Shown: in pieces, positions 15,713-24,847 of the stretch
Numbering within the stretch: the first letter of the stretch is position 1
Layout of the letters: each line of letters begins with the position of its first letter
Source of the DNA: Bacillota bacterium
GTDB taxonomy: Bacteria; Bacillota; Clostridia; DSM-8532
Length of the DNA: 40,616 nt
Assembly: GCA_023459915.1 (NCBI GenBank)
Contig: JAEWSN010000084.1
Coordinates: 1 to 40,616 of the forward strand
Reading direction: 5' to 3'
Notes under the pieces: model-generated
What the model was told of the DNA's origin: nothing
Seen by the model: only the letters and a program-made list of their open reading frames with translations
Databases searched by the model: none
Translations under genes and position numbers: made by a program

Positions 15713-18256
15713 ATGAACGCTAACGGTACAACCGGTCGCGGCCAGCCAAAACGCGCGGCAGCCCCCGGTCCCGAGAAATCCAACAAACGCTCCGCGGCAG
15801 GTCTGCTGCTGGGCATCATCGGTCGAATCATCCTGCTGGCACTGATGGCCGTCATTCTCACCGGCGCCGTTCTGGGCGGCGTGTTGGCCGGCGGCATTTA
15901 CGGCATCATCAAGTCCACCCCTGAAATCGATCCGGAAACCCTCAAGGTCCGCACCTTCAACTCCTATATCCTGGACGTGGACAGCAATGTGCTCGCCGAG
16001 CTCAAGCAGGAGGAAAACCGCGTCTGGATCGATTACGCGGAAATTCCGAAGAACCTCATCAACTGCTACGTCGCGCTGGAGGACAAGCGCTTTTTCGAGC
16101 ATGAGGGCATCGACTACAACCGCATTGGCGCGGCACTGATCTCCTATCTCAAAAGCATGGTGGATCCCAGCACGGACATCCAGGGCGGCTCCACCATCGA
16201 CCAGCAGCTCATCAAGAACCTCACGGGGAACCAGGAGACCACCATCAAGCGCAAGCTGCAGGAGCAGTGGCAGGCCATCCAGCTCGAAAAGGGGTTGACC
16301 AAGGAAGAAATTCTGACCCTGTACCTGAACACCATCCCCATGGGCGGCAATTTCTACGGCATCGAGACCGCGGCCAAGGGCTATTTCGGCAAGGATGTCC
16401 GGAATCTCACCCTTGCCGAATCCGCGGCACTGACCGGCATCACCAACTGGCCCAACCGGTACATGCCCATCAATGAGGAGAACATCGAGGCGAACATCGA
16501 GCGCGCCCACCTGTGCCTGCGGCTGATGCTCGAACAGGAACTCATCACCCAGGCGGAGTACGACCGGGCCAAGGCGGAGAAAATCCGGTTCAACTACAAT
16601 CCGGAGGCCGGCAAGGTCACCACCACCAGCCAGCAGTCCTATTTCGTCGACGAGGTCATCCGGACGGTGAAGCGCGACCTGATGACACAATACGGCTACA
16701 GCGAGCAGACCGCGTTGTCCGTCATCTACAACAACGGCATCCAGGTGCAGACCACACTCGATCCGAAGGTGCAGGCCGCCCTGGACACCGTGTTCAACGA
16801 TCCCGAGAATTTCGCGCAGGAGCACAAGCTCACCGACGAGCCGGCACAAGGCGCCATGGTGGTGATGGATCCCGCCACCGGCGCGGTGCGCGGCCTGTAC
16901 GGCGGGCAGGGGGAAAAGAAGGGCTCCGTCTTCAACCGTGCCACCCAGGCACGCCGCTCCCCGGGCTCCTCCATCAAACCCATCGTCGTCTACGCGCCCG
17001 GCATTGAAACAAAAGGGATGACGGCCGCGACGGTGGTTGACGACGTGCCGCAGTACCTCAACGGCACCAAGGAGGGGGAAGCCTGGCCCCGCAACGTGGA
17101 AAAGGCGCATTTCGGCCTCACGGGCATCCGGGAAGGGCTCTTCCGGTCACGCAATGTCGTGGCCACACTGGCGCTGATCAACCACACCGGCATTCAAAAC
17201 GGGCTGGATTATCTGGCCCGGGTGGGCATCGACAGAAAAGAGGAGCAGTACGCGTCCATTGCCATGGGCGGCTTCTCCAAAGGCATGACCCCGCAGGAGA
17301 TGACGGCGGCCTATACGGTGTTCGCCAATCAGGGCGTCTACAGCGAGCCCCTGTACTACACCAAGGTCATCGATTACGAGGGAAAAACCCTGCTGGACAA
17401 GCAACCGGTGCAGAAGCAGGTGTATTCGCCCGAGACCATTTTCATCATGAACGACATGCTTTCGGACGTGGTGCGGCGCGGCACCGGATATCCCGAAGGC
17501 ATTGTCAAGTACACCACCACGACCAAGGACGACAACGGGAAGGAAAAAGAGGTCACCGTCACCATCCCCTCCGCCGGCAAAACCGGCACCACGGACGAGA
17601 ACAAAGACAAGTGGTTCTGCGGGTACACCCCTTACTATGTGGGCGCCGCCTGGTATGGTTATGATGTGGGCGTGAAGCTTGCGAGCGAGGAGTACAACAA
17701 CGCCAAGAAGCTCTGGAACAAGGTGATGACCCAAATCCATCAGGACTTGCCGGCCAAACCGTTTTTCGAGACCACGCCGGCCAATCTGGTACAGGTGCCC
17801 ATCTGTCTGGATTCCGGAAAACGGCCAAGCGCGCTTTGCGCGGCCGACCCCAGAGGCAGCCGGGTCCGCGAGGAATGGTTCATCAAGGGAACCGAACCGG
17901 CACCGGAGGAAGTGTGCGACGTGCACTACATGATCACGGTGGACACCACGCAGACCGACGCGCAGGGCCGGAATCTCCAGGCAACCGAATTCTGTCCGCC
18001 GGAAGTGGTCATGGATGTGGTGCGCATCCGGCGGCCGGTGCCATACCTGCCCCGCTATCCCGGCGACCCCTACCCCGCCGATGTGAAGTATGAAGCCGCG
18101 GAAGGCGAGTTCTGCATGGTGCACGGGCCGCATACGCTGGTGCCGCCCGTCACCGATCCGCTGCAGCCGCAACCGGGCACGCTTCCCGGATTGCCCCCGG
18201 GAAACACCACGCCGGCGGTTCCAAACGGCCAGCCACAAACACCCATCCTGCCCTGA
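15713..18256 (+). CDS. class A penicillin-binding protein (PBP1A family)
   Basis: This is a bifunctional peptidoglycan glycosyltransferase and DD-transpeptidase. The 847-residue protein has a short cytoplasmic end, one membrane segment near 29-66 and a GT51 domain with catalytic Glu123 (LEDKRFFEHEG). GGSTIDQQLIKNL follows. The transpeptidase domain has SSIK at 419-422, SRN at 479-481 and KTG at 623-625. A Pro-rich tail of about 120 residues ends it. The ATG at 15713 has GGAGGAA upstream. It is divergent from tyrS, a neighbourhood seen in other Firmicutes. Confidence 0.95.
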   Translation: MNANGTTGRGQPKRAAAPGPEKSNKRSAAGLLLGIIGRIILLALMAVILTGAVLGGVLAGGIYGIIKSTPEIDPETLKVRTFNSYILDVDSNVLAELKQEENRVWIDYAEIPKNLINCYVALEDKRFFEHEGIDYNRIGAALISYLKSMVDPSTDIQGGSTIDQQLIKNLTGNQETTIKRKLQEQWQAIQLEKGLTKEEILTLYLNTIPMGGNFYGIETAAKGYFGKDVRNLTLAESAALTGITNWPNRYMPINEENIEANIERAHLCLRLMLEQELITQAEYDRAKAEKIRFNYNPEAGKVTTTSQQSYFVDEVIRTVKRDLMTQYGYSEQTALSVIYNNGIQVQTTLDPKVQAALDTVFNDPENFAQEHKLTDEPAQGAMVVMDPATGAVRGLYGGQGEKKGSVFNRATQARRSPGSSIKPIVVYAPGIETKGMTAATVVDDVPQYLNGTKEGEAWPRNVEKAHFGLTGIREGLFRSRNVVATLALINHTGIQNGLDYLARVGIDRKEEQYASIAMGGFSKGMTPQEMTAAYTVFANQGVYSEPLYYTKVIDYEGKTLLDKQPVQKQVYSPETIFIMNDMLSDVVRRGTGYPEGIVKYTTTTKDDNGKEKEVTVTIPSAGKTGTTDENKDKWFCGYTPYYVGAAWYGYDVGVKLASEEYNNAKKLWNKVMTQIHQDLPAKPFFETTPANLVQVPICLDSGKRPSALCAADPRGSRVREEWFIKGTEPAPEEVCDVHYMITVDTTQTDAQGRNLQATEFCPPEVVMDVVRIRRPVPYLPRYPGDPYPADVKYEAAEGEFCMVHGPHTLVPPVTDPLQPQPGTLPGLPPGNTTPAVPNGQPQTPILP

Positions 18257-18278
18257 GCAGGAAGATCTGCGCATGATG

Positions 18279-18312
18279 AAAGGAGGTCGCTTGTGAAGCG
18301 GCCTCCTTTTCT
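18279..18312. terminator. bidirectional terminator
   Basis: The stem GGAGGtCGCTT pairs with AAGCGgCCTCC around a 3-base loop, flanked by AAA on the left and TTTT on the right. It sits between the converging class A PBP gene and spo0A and can serve both. Confidence 0.85.
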
Positions 18313-18405
18313 TTGCAAAACAATATCCATCTCGTCTGCCAAAGCGCCAGTCATGCCTTCCCGCCCGGTTCTTCCGGCGCAGTCTCATCTTCCGGCCCCG
18401 CAGGA

Positions 18406-19218
18406 TCATGCGGTCTCAATCTTCAGCCGCTGCCGGATTTTTGCCGCCACCGTGGCGATGAACTCGGAATTGGTGGGCTTGATGCTCTTGTATTTGCCCG
18501 CGTAGGCAAAATACTGGGATGCGTTGGTTTGATCCTTCCGCGCCCAGGCTTTCTGGATGGCACCACGGATGGCGCGTTCTATCTTTCCCGGGGTGGTGTT
18601 GTACTCCTCGGCAATGCTGGGATACAGTTCCTTGGTCGCCGGGATGAAGCCTTTCTCGCTCATCACGGTCGAGGTGATGCCCCGCTTGAGAAACTGGTAT
18701 CCCGTGAGATGGGGCGGCACGCTCACATCCCGCAGGGCGGTGATCACCTCCGCCTCCACCTCCTCCCTGGAAAGGGAGGCCAGTGGCCGGGTCACACGAT
18801 TCTCCAGCGACGTTGCAGCGGCTTCGCCCGTCTGGCGCGCATCCAGGTAAATCTGGCGAATCCGCTTGCCCAGCGTCATCAGGTCGAAGGGTTTGATGAT
18901 GTAGAATTCCGCGCCGAGGGCGATGGCCTTGCGAATGTAGTGATCCTGCCCGATGGCGGTCAGCATGATGGTGACGGGCTTCTCTTCGGGCGGAAGGGTT
19001 TTGAGCTCCTCAAGCACCTCAAGCCCGTCTTTTTCAGGCATGACAACGTCGAGCAGCACCATTTGCGGCTTTTTCTGGCGAATCACCGCCAGGGCCTCCG
19101 CGCCATTGTATGCGGTTCCGACTATTCGAATATCCGGTTCCTTTTCCATGGCCTCACGGACCAGATCGACAAAGTCCGGATTGTCATCCACGATGACAAG
19201 CGAAAGTTTTTTCGGCAT
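18406..19218 (-). CDS. spo0A: sporulation master regulator Spo0A
   Basis: Spo0A is the response regulator that, once phosphorylated, commits Firmicutes to sporulation. The 270-residue protein has an N-terminal receiver domain. It holds acidic residues DD at 11-12, phospho-acceptor Asp57 in LLDVVMPEKDG, the LTA switch residue and the conserved Lys in IIKPFD. The C-terminal effector domain carries the SVPPHLTGYQFLKRGIT recognition region, with AIRGAIQKAW after it. The length agrees with Bacillus Spo0A. The ATG at 19218 is preceded by GGTGG; an ATG at 19230 is also possible. The promoter at 19319-19347 contains a near-match to a 0A box, so autoregulation is plausible. spoIVB is not adjacent. Confidence 0.97.
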   Translation of the reverse strand: MPKKLSLVIVDDNPDFVDLVREAMEKEPDIRIVGTAYNGAEALAVIRQKKPQMVLLDVVMPEKDGLEVLEELKTLPPEEKPVTIMLTAIGQDHYIRKAIALGAEFYIIKPFDLMTLGKRIRQIYLDARQTGEAAATSLENRVTRPLASLSREEVEAEVITALRDVSVPPHLTGYQFLKRGITSTVMSEKGFIPATKELYPSIAEEYNTTPGKIERAIRGAIQKAWARKDQTNASQYFAYAGKYKSIKPTNSEFIATVAAKIRQRLKIETA

Positions 19219-19318
19219 CGCATCCACCATTTCTTTCACACAGCGTTGGGTTTCCTGTGGACGCGGCCGCGCCCGGCCGCCAACCGGCCATTCCGCGCAA
19301 ACGTCCATCCCCGCATTC

Positions 19319-19347
19319 AGTCTACCGTTTTGTCGATACGGTGTAAA
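19319..19347 (-). promoter_or_regulatory. spo0A promoter with 0A-box-like site
   Basis: TTTACA (19342-19347) and TAGACT (19319-19324) have a 17-base spacer. The plus strand of the spacer reads TTTTGTCGATA with core TGTCGAT at 19331-19337, six of seven bases of the Spo0A box TGTCGAA. A second AGTCGAT lies at about 19347-19353. Confidence 0.5.
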
Positions 19348-19386
19348 GTCGATATCTTTACAATTTGCGGAAGAAACCGCGCCCGC

Positions 19387-20550
19387 TCAAGGAGCCTCCG
19401 TACGCGGCTGCCGCTCGGGACGCGGCGGCCGGGGACCCCAGAACTGATAATCGTCGCACCGGATGCCGCCATTGTACAGTTTTCGTTTCTTGTCGGCCTT
19501 TCTGCCGAACGCTTTTTCGAAATGGGGATCCGCCGTGATGATGGAAAAGGACCAGGTGGGAAGCCGGGAAAACGCGACACCCATGTCGTGATACAGCCTC
19601 GCGTTGTCGCGATCCTCCCCCAGACGCTGCCCATAGGGCGGGTTGGTGACAACGAACCCGTACTCCCGATCCGTTTCCAGCTGGCGCATGTCCATCCGTC
19701 GGAACCGTGTCAGGCCGGCCACACCGGCCAGCTTCGCGTGATGCGTGGCATAATCGATCGCCTCCGCGGAAATGTCGGAGCCCCAGATGGCCCCCTCTTG
19801 CGCGGGCCTGACCAAGTCCCGGGCCTCCGCCAGTGCGTCGTACCAGACCTTCTTCGGAATCTGCGGCCATTCCTGGCAGTCGAACTCCCGCGCCAGGCCC
19901 GGTGCCATGTTGCCGGCCATCATCGCGGCTTCGATGGGAATGGTGCCGGATCCGCAGAATGGATCGAGCAGCACGCGTTCCGGTGACCACCGGCTGATGA
20001 GCAGCAGCGCGCACGCGAGGGTTTCCTTGATGGGCGCCGCATGTGTGAGCGTGCGGTAGCCACGCTTGTGCAACCCCGCGCCCGAAGTGTCGATGGCCAG
20101 GGTCACCGTGTCATTGAGCAGCGTGAACTCAATGCGGTACCTGGGTCCGTTCTCCGGGAACAGGGTGCGGCGATAGGTTGTTTTCAGCCGTTCCACAACC
20201 GCCTTCTTGAGGATGGACTGGCAGTCGGACACACTCATCAGCTGTGACTTGACACAGCTGCCGGTCACGGGGAATTCCGCGTCTTCCGGAAGCCACTCCT
20301 CCCAGGGCAGCGCGCGGGCTCCCTCGAACAATGCGTCGAAGGTGCGCGCCTCATACTGCCCAATCCGCACGAACACACGTTCCGCGGTCCGCAGCCACAG
20401 GTTGGCGCGGCAAAGGCCGGCCGCATCTGCCGTGAAATGCACCCGGCCATTGTCGATGGTGGTTTCCGGATGGCCGAGATAGTGCAATTCACGTGCCACA
20501 ACGGCTTCCACGCCAAAACTGGCGGTTGCAAACAAATTCCAGGATTTCAT
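19387..20550 (-). CDS. THUMP-domain class I RNA methyltransferase (YpsC/RlmL-like)
   Basis: The 387-residue protein joins an N-terminal ferredoxin-like and THUMP region (about 1-160) to a Rossmann methyltransferase domain. The AdoMet-binding motif is DPFCGSGT at 196-203. The catalytic NPPYG at 303-307 marks an N2-guanine or similar base methyltransferase. Relatives (RlmL/YpsC) methylate 23S rRNA. The precise site here cannot be read from sequence. It ends in a Pro/Arg-rich tail. The ATG at 20550 has AAGGAG at about 6 bases. It lies 83 bases after the nucleoside kinase gene and upstream of spo0A. Confidence 0.9.
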   Translation of the reverse strand: MKSWNLFATASFGVEAVVARELHYLGHPETTIDNGRVHFTADAAGLCRANLWLRTAERVFVRIGQYEARTFDALFEGARALPWEEWLPEDAEFPVTGSCVKSQLMSVSDCQSILKKAVVERLKTTYRRTLFPENGPRYRIEFTLLNDTVTLAIDTSGAGLHKRGYRTLTHAAPIKETLACALLLISRWSPERVLLDPFCGSGTIPIEAAMMAGNMAPGLAREFDCQEWPQIPKKVWYDALAEARDLVRPAQEGAIWGSDISAEAIDYATHHAKLAGVAGLTRFRRMDMRQLETDREYGFVVTNPPYGQRLGEDRDNARLYHDMGVAFSRLPTWSFSIITADPHFEKAFGRKADKKRKLYNGGIRCDDYQFWGPRPPRPERQPRTEAP

Positions 20551-20633
20551 GGTTTCTCCTTCACCGGTCGGAATTCTCCCGTCACCGCGGTCAGCCCCGG
20601 GCGCACGGCCCGTGCGGCCTCCGCACGCGGCTG

Positions 20634-22292
20634 TCAGTCGTGGAAGCTGGATCCACCGATGAACTCGCGCAGAATGGACGTCCGCGGAACCTCGGTGGGG
20701 TCGATGGGTTCAAAATAGCTCAGGAACTCAATGAGCCGGCGCGCCTCGGCATACTCGGGCTGTTCCCGGGTGATGTCCTGCAGCAGGGACAGCGCATCGG
20801 CCTTGAGTACGCCAAGCTCATAGATCAGCGAGGAGTTGAACATGGCGTCGGCCTGCTCCTGGAAAGGGAAGATGTTGCGTTCTTCCCCGCGGCGGACGGA
20901 CGGCCACATGTCCAGCGTTTTTGGCGCACCGGTTCCGCGCGTGCGATGATCGCGCACCATACGTCGGACCAACCGCAAGTCGGTGGTGGGAATGCGGTTG
21001 TGCCGGTCAATCTGCATCGAGGTGATGGCACTGGTATAAATGCGGAATTTGTTCTCCTCGGCGATGTCGGCCGTCAGGCGGGGATTCAGCCCATGAATGC
21101 CTTCCACCACAAGCACCTGTCCCGGAGACAGTTTGAGCTGCCTGCCCTGATACACGCGCCGGCCGCTGGCAAAATGGAAGGACGGCATGTCAATGCTTCC
21201 GCCGGCAATCAGGGTTTTCAGATCCCGGTTGAACAGGGGCAGATCCACACATTCCAATGCCTCGAAATCCGGCTTCCCATCCGGACCGAGCGGCGTGTTC
21301 CGTTGATCCACAAAATAATCGTCCACCGAAAGATTCACCGGCACGATGCCGTTGACCCGCAGCTGCACCGACAGCCGCTGGGCAAAGGTGGTCTTGCCCG
21401 ATGAGGAAGGCCCCGCGATCAGGATGACGCGCACCCTTTCCCGATGCTGGTGGATCTGATCCGCGATTTGCGCGATGCGCTTCTCGTGAAGCGCTTCTGC
21501 GATTCGGATGAAATCGTTGATTTGATTGGTGCGGACACGTTCATTCAAATGCCCGATGTCGTCCACACCCAGGATCTGAATCCACTGCGTGTACTCGGCA
21601 AAGACATTGAACAGCTTCTGCGGCACACTGCCTTCGGGAAGCCTTGTGGGATGCTCCTTCTTCGGCATCACCAGCACGATGCCGCCTTCATGCGCCTCCA
21701 CCTCGAACAAGGTCAGATAGCCGGAGGAAGGGACCATGTAGCCGTAGAAGTAATCCTCGACATCCTCGAACAGATACAGCGAAACGTAATCCTTCTCCCG
21801 GTTCTGGATGGCCCGAAGCCGGTCCATCCGGCCGGCGTCGCGGAACACCAGCCGGGCTTCCTCCAGCGAAACCGTCACCTTGCGGAAGGGGATGTCCTTG
21901 GCGACCAGTTCCCGCATCCGGTTCCCGAGCACGCGGATTTCATCCTCCCCGAGCGCGGGGCCGAGCACATCAAAGAAAATGCCCTTGCTGACCGAGTGGC
22001 GGATGGCGACATCCCGATCCGGATGACAGTCGTGCAGGGCCTTGATGAGCAGAAATTTCAGGCTGCGCTGATAGATGCGCAGCCCGTCCTCCGTGCCAAG
22101 ATCAACAAACCGGACCGTACAGGGTTCGCGCACCTCCCAGGTCAGCTCCCGAATCTCGTTGTCCACAATGGCCGCCACCACCAGAATGCCTCCGGCGTTG
22201 GTCTTGCCGTCCAGAAGCGCGGAGAGCGGCGTGCCTGGCGCAACCGCCTGTTCCCGGTCTTCCACGCGTACCATGACAGGTGCCTGTTTCAT
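20634..22292 (-). CDS. nucleoside kinase with threonyl-tRNA-synthetase-like N-terminus
   Basis: The 552-residue protein has a TGS-like start and a domain resembling the second additional domain of threonyl-tRNA synthetase (about 1-230). A uridine kinase/phosphoribulokinase P-loop domain follows, with GPSSSGKTT at 294-302 and the kinase-type VDDYFVDQ loop. This fused architecture is common in Clostridia and is annotated as nucleoside kinase. The ATG at 22292 overlaps the glycerophosphodiesterase stop by 4 bases and has GGGGGAG at 7 bases. The two genes probably form an operon, which may extend to the THUMP methyltransferase. The substrate nucleoside is not known. Confidence 0.9.
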   Translation of the reverse strand: MKQAPVMVRVEDREQAVAPGTPLSALLDGKTNAGGILVVAAIVDNEIRELTWEVREPCTVRFVDLGTEDGLRIYQRSLKFLLIKALHDCHPDRDVAIRHSVSKGIFFDVLGPALGEDEIRVLGNRMRELVAKDIPFRKVTVSLEEARLVFRDAGRMDRLRAIQNREKDYVSLYLFEDVEDYFYGYMVPSSGYLTLFEVEAHEGGIVLVMPKKEHPTRLPEGSVPQKLFNVFAEYTQWIQILGVDDIGHLNERVRTNQINDFIRIAEALHEKRIAQIADQIHQHRERVRVILIAGPSSSGKTTFAQRLSVQLRVNGIVPVNLSVDDYFVDQRNTPLGPDGKPDFEALECVDLPLFNRDLKTLIAGGSIDMPSFHFASGRRVYQGRQLKLSPGQVLVVEGIHGLNPRLTADIAEENKFRIYTSAITSMQIDRHNRIPTTDLRLVRRMVRDHRTRGTGAPKTLDMWPSVRRGEERNIFPFQEQADAMFNSSLIYELGVLKADALSLLQDITREQPEYAEARRLIEFLSYFEPIDPTEVPRTSILREFIGGSSFHD

Positions 22293-23044
22293 CTGTTCTC
22301 CCCCTGTGTTCTCCGAAAAGGCCATAGGCATGCGGCAATCTGTTTGGGCCGGTTCGTGATGATGGCGTCCACGCCCATCAGCGTTTCCAGCAGGGCCGGC
22401 ACACGCCAGTCGATGGTCCATGGCCTCACCTGCCAGCCCAGCGCATGCCAGCGCCGCACCTCCGCCGGCGTCACACGCGCGCCATGCGGATGGATGGCCC
22501 GAATGCCTTGTGCCACCAGTGCCCGCTCGTCGATCGCCTCCTTGCGGCCCACAAGCGCGGCCGTCTCCACCTCCGGGTCCACTTGGTGGCAGACCGCCAG
22601 CGTCTGATGATGAAAGGAGGAGATGACCACCCGCTGCCGCATGCCGGCGCGCGCCACCAGATCGAGCACCTTCTGTTCAATTCCCTCATAGCGGATGACA
22701 TCCGTCTTGAGTTCGATGTTGAGCCAGCCATGCCAGGGTGCCAGCAACGCCAGCACCTCTTCGAGCGTGGGAAGGGTGGTGCCGGCGAAGGACGGATGCT
22801 TCCACACGCCAAAATCCCCCTCGCGCCACCACGCCAACGGCCTGTCCACCACACGGCCGGACCGTGTGCCGGTCCGATCCGCCGTTTCGTCGTGTATGAC
22901 CACGGGAATGCCGTCCTGCGTCAGGTGCACATCCAGCTCGATGCCATCGGCCGGTTGTGACATGGCCAGGCGAAACGCGGGCATCGTGTTCTCCGGCGCG
23001 TCCCAGGAAGCGCCGCGATGTGCGAAGATCATCGGTTTTTTCAT
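22289..23044 (-). CDS. glycerophosphodiester phosphodiesterase
   Basis: The enzyme cleaves glycerophosphodiesters to glycerol-3-phosphate and an alcohol. The 251-residue TIM-barrel protein has HRG at 9-11, the metal ligands E36 and D38 in DGIELDVHLT, and the acid/base His51 in IHDETADRTG. It has no signal peptide, so it acts in the cytoplasm. The ATG at 23044 was preferred because GGGGG lies at 5-6 bases, whereas an ATG at 23056 has none. It starts the short operon with the nucleoside kinase. I see no convincing promoter in the 250-base gap back to the enolase stop. Confidence 0.93.
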   Translation of the reverse strand: MKKPMIFAHRGASWDAPENTMPAFRLAMSQPADGIELDVHLTQDGIPVVIHDETADRTGTRSGRVVDRPLAWWREGDFGVWKHPSFAGTTLPTLEEVLALLAPWHGWLNIELKTDVIRYEGIEQKVLDLVARAGMRQRVVISSFHHQTLAVCHQVDPEVETAALVGRKEAIDERALVAQGIRAIHPHGARVTPAEVRRWHALGWQVRPWTIDWRVPALLETLMGVDAIITNRPKQIAACLWPFRRTQGENR

Positions 23045-23166
23045 CCGTACCCCCATTGAAGCGCGTCAGCCGGTGCGCTTCGGCGTCGACCGTGCCCCCT
23101 CCGCCGCCTGCAACAGCCGGCGCGATCACCGTGTCGCATCTCATTGTGTCCCGCAACAGCAACAGA

Positions 23167-23188
23167 GGGTGCTTCTGCTGAAGCACCC
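23167..23188 (-). terminator. possible terminator after enolase
   Basis: A perfect 9-bp stem GGGTGCTTC/GAAGCACCC with a 4-base loop lies about 105 bases past the enolase stop. The U-run after it on the minus strand is imperfect (TCTGTTGCTGTTG), so termination is not certain. Confidence 0.5.
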
Positions 23189-23294
23189 CCGTTGAACCAC
23201 TGCTATGCTGAACCGTTCGTATCGCTGCCACCAAACAGGTTTGGACGGCAAGCACCGGCGATCATGCCGCGGGGCCGCATGGCCGCCGGAAACA

Positions 23295-24614
23295 TCACGC
23301 GTTCTTCAGATTGAACCAGGCATCGAGTCCGGGATACACGGCGACTTCGTCGAGTTCCTCCTCGATGCGGAGCAGCTGGTTGTATTTCGCCACGCGATCC
23401 GTACGGGACGGCGCGCCGGTCTTGATCTGGCCGGAGTTGGTCGCCACCGCGATGTCCGCGATGGTGGCGTCCTCGGTCTCACCGGAACGATGGGATGTGA
23501 CGGCCGTGTAGCCGGCACGATTCGCCATCTCAATGGCTTCGAGGGTTTCGGTGAGGGATCCGATTTGGTTGACCTTGATGAGAATGGAGTTGGCCACGCC
23601 CATGTCGATGCCCTTCTTCAGGCGTTCGGTGTTGGTGACGAACAGGTCGTCGCCGACAAGCTGCACCTTCTGGCCGAGCGCGTCGGTAAGCATCTTCCAG
23701 GCTTCCCAGTCCTCTTCGGAAACGCCGTCCTCAACGGAGATGACAGGATAACGGGCGCAAATGTCTTCCCAGTAGGCGACCATTTCGGCCTTGGTCATGT
23801 ATTTGTCGGCTTTCCACCAGTAGTACATGCCTTCCTTGCCGTTCTTCTTGGCCTCCTCGTACATTTCGGTGGCCGCCGCGTCGATGGCGATGCGGAACTG
23901 CTCGCCCGGCTTGAAGCCGGCCTTCTCAACCGCTTCAAGGATAACCTGGATGGCTTCCTCATCGGACTTGAGGTTCGGCGCGAAACCACCTTCATCACCG
24001 ACCGCGGTGCTGTAGCCCTTGCTCTTGAGCACGGCCTTGAGGTTGTGGAACACTTCGGCACACCATTGCATGGCCTGCTTGAAGGAGGTCGCGCCAACCG
24101 GCATGACCATGAATTCCTGGATGGTCACGGAATTGTCGGCATGCTTGCCGCCATTGATGATGTTCATCATGGGAACAGGCAACTTCTTGGCGTTGACGCC
24201 GCCGATGTACTGGTAAAGGGGCAGGCCGAGGGATTCCGCCGCCGCCTTCGCCACAGCCAGGGACACGCCGAGGATGGCGTTCGCGCCGAGCTTGCTCTTG
24301 TTGGGGGTGCCGTCGAGTGCGATCATCGTCTTGTCAATGAACGCCTGGTCGAACACATTCATGCCCTCGATTTCGGGTGCGATGATGTCATTGACATTGT
24401 CAACGGCCTTCTGCACGCCTTTTCCAAGATAGCGGGACTTGTCTCCGTCACGGAGCTCCACGGCCTCGAACGCGCCGGTGGACGCACCGGACGGCACGGC
24501 CGCGCGGCCCATGAATCCGCCCTCGACAACCACTTCCACCTCAATGGTGGGATTGCCGCGGGAGTCGATGATTTCCCTGCCAAAAACACTTTCGATTTCA
24601 AGATACTGCTTCAT
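23295..24614 (-). CDS. eno: enolase (phosphopyruvate hydratase)
   Basis: Enolase converts 2-phosphoglycerate to phosphoenolpyruvate in glycolysis. The 439-residue protein is full length. It has SRGNPTIEVEV at the N-terminus, the PSGASTGAFEAVELRDGD loop, the magnesium ligands in the AIDAAATEMYE, SVEDGVSEEDW and LVGDDLFVTN segments, catalytic Lys in ILIKVNQIG and HRSGETED. GAGAGGAG lies 7 bases before the ATG at 24614. Its own promoter is at 24652-24680. Its codon use suits a highly expressed gene, with few rare codons. It stands alone rather than with the pgk-tpi-gpm genes. Confidence 0.98.
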   Translation of the reverse strand: MKQYLEIESVFGREIIDSRGNPTIEVEVVVEGGFMGRAAVPSGASTGAFEAVELRDGDKSRYLGKGVQKAVDNVNDIIAPEIEGMNVFDQAFIDKTMIALDGTPNKSKLGANAILGVSLAVAKAAAESLGLPLYQYIGGVNAKKLPVPMMNIINGGKHADNSVTIQEFMVMPVGATSFKQAMQWCAEVFHNLKAVLKSKGYSTAVGDEGGFAPNLKSDEEAIQVILEAVEKAGFKPGEQFRIAIDAAATEMYEEAKKNGKEGMYYWWKADKYMTKAEMVAYWEDICARYPVISVEDGVSEEDWEAWKMLTDALGQKVQLVGDDLFVTNTERLKKGIDMGVANSILIKVNQIGSLTETLEAIEMANRAGYTAVTSHRSGETEDATIADIAVATNSGQIKTGAPSRTDRVAKYNQLLRIEEELDEVAVYPGLDAWFNLKNA

Positions 24615-24651
24615 ACCTGAACTCCTCTCTAAAACCGTTCATATCCCTCAT

Positions 24652-24680
24652 AGCATACATGAGCACCGTGGAAATGTAAA
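24652..24680 (-). promoter_or_regulatory. promoter of eno
   Basis: TTTACA (24675-24680) and TATGCT (24652-24657) have a 17-base spacer, with a leader of about 30 bases. It lies in the 233-base gap after the aldo-keto reductase gene. The rest of the gap shows no gene. Confidence 0.7.
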
Positions 24681-24847
24681 GCAAAACCGCCTCGCCGGAC
24701 ATGCGCGGCGCCCCTGTCGGACCACGTTATTCATACCCCCGCCATTCATGGTGAAACACCGACGGCACAAGGGCAACCGGGCAGCAGGCACGGGTCTGCG
24801 CAATCCTCCGCCGGGGGGAATTCCGCCACGCAATCAGGCGCGCGCCT

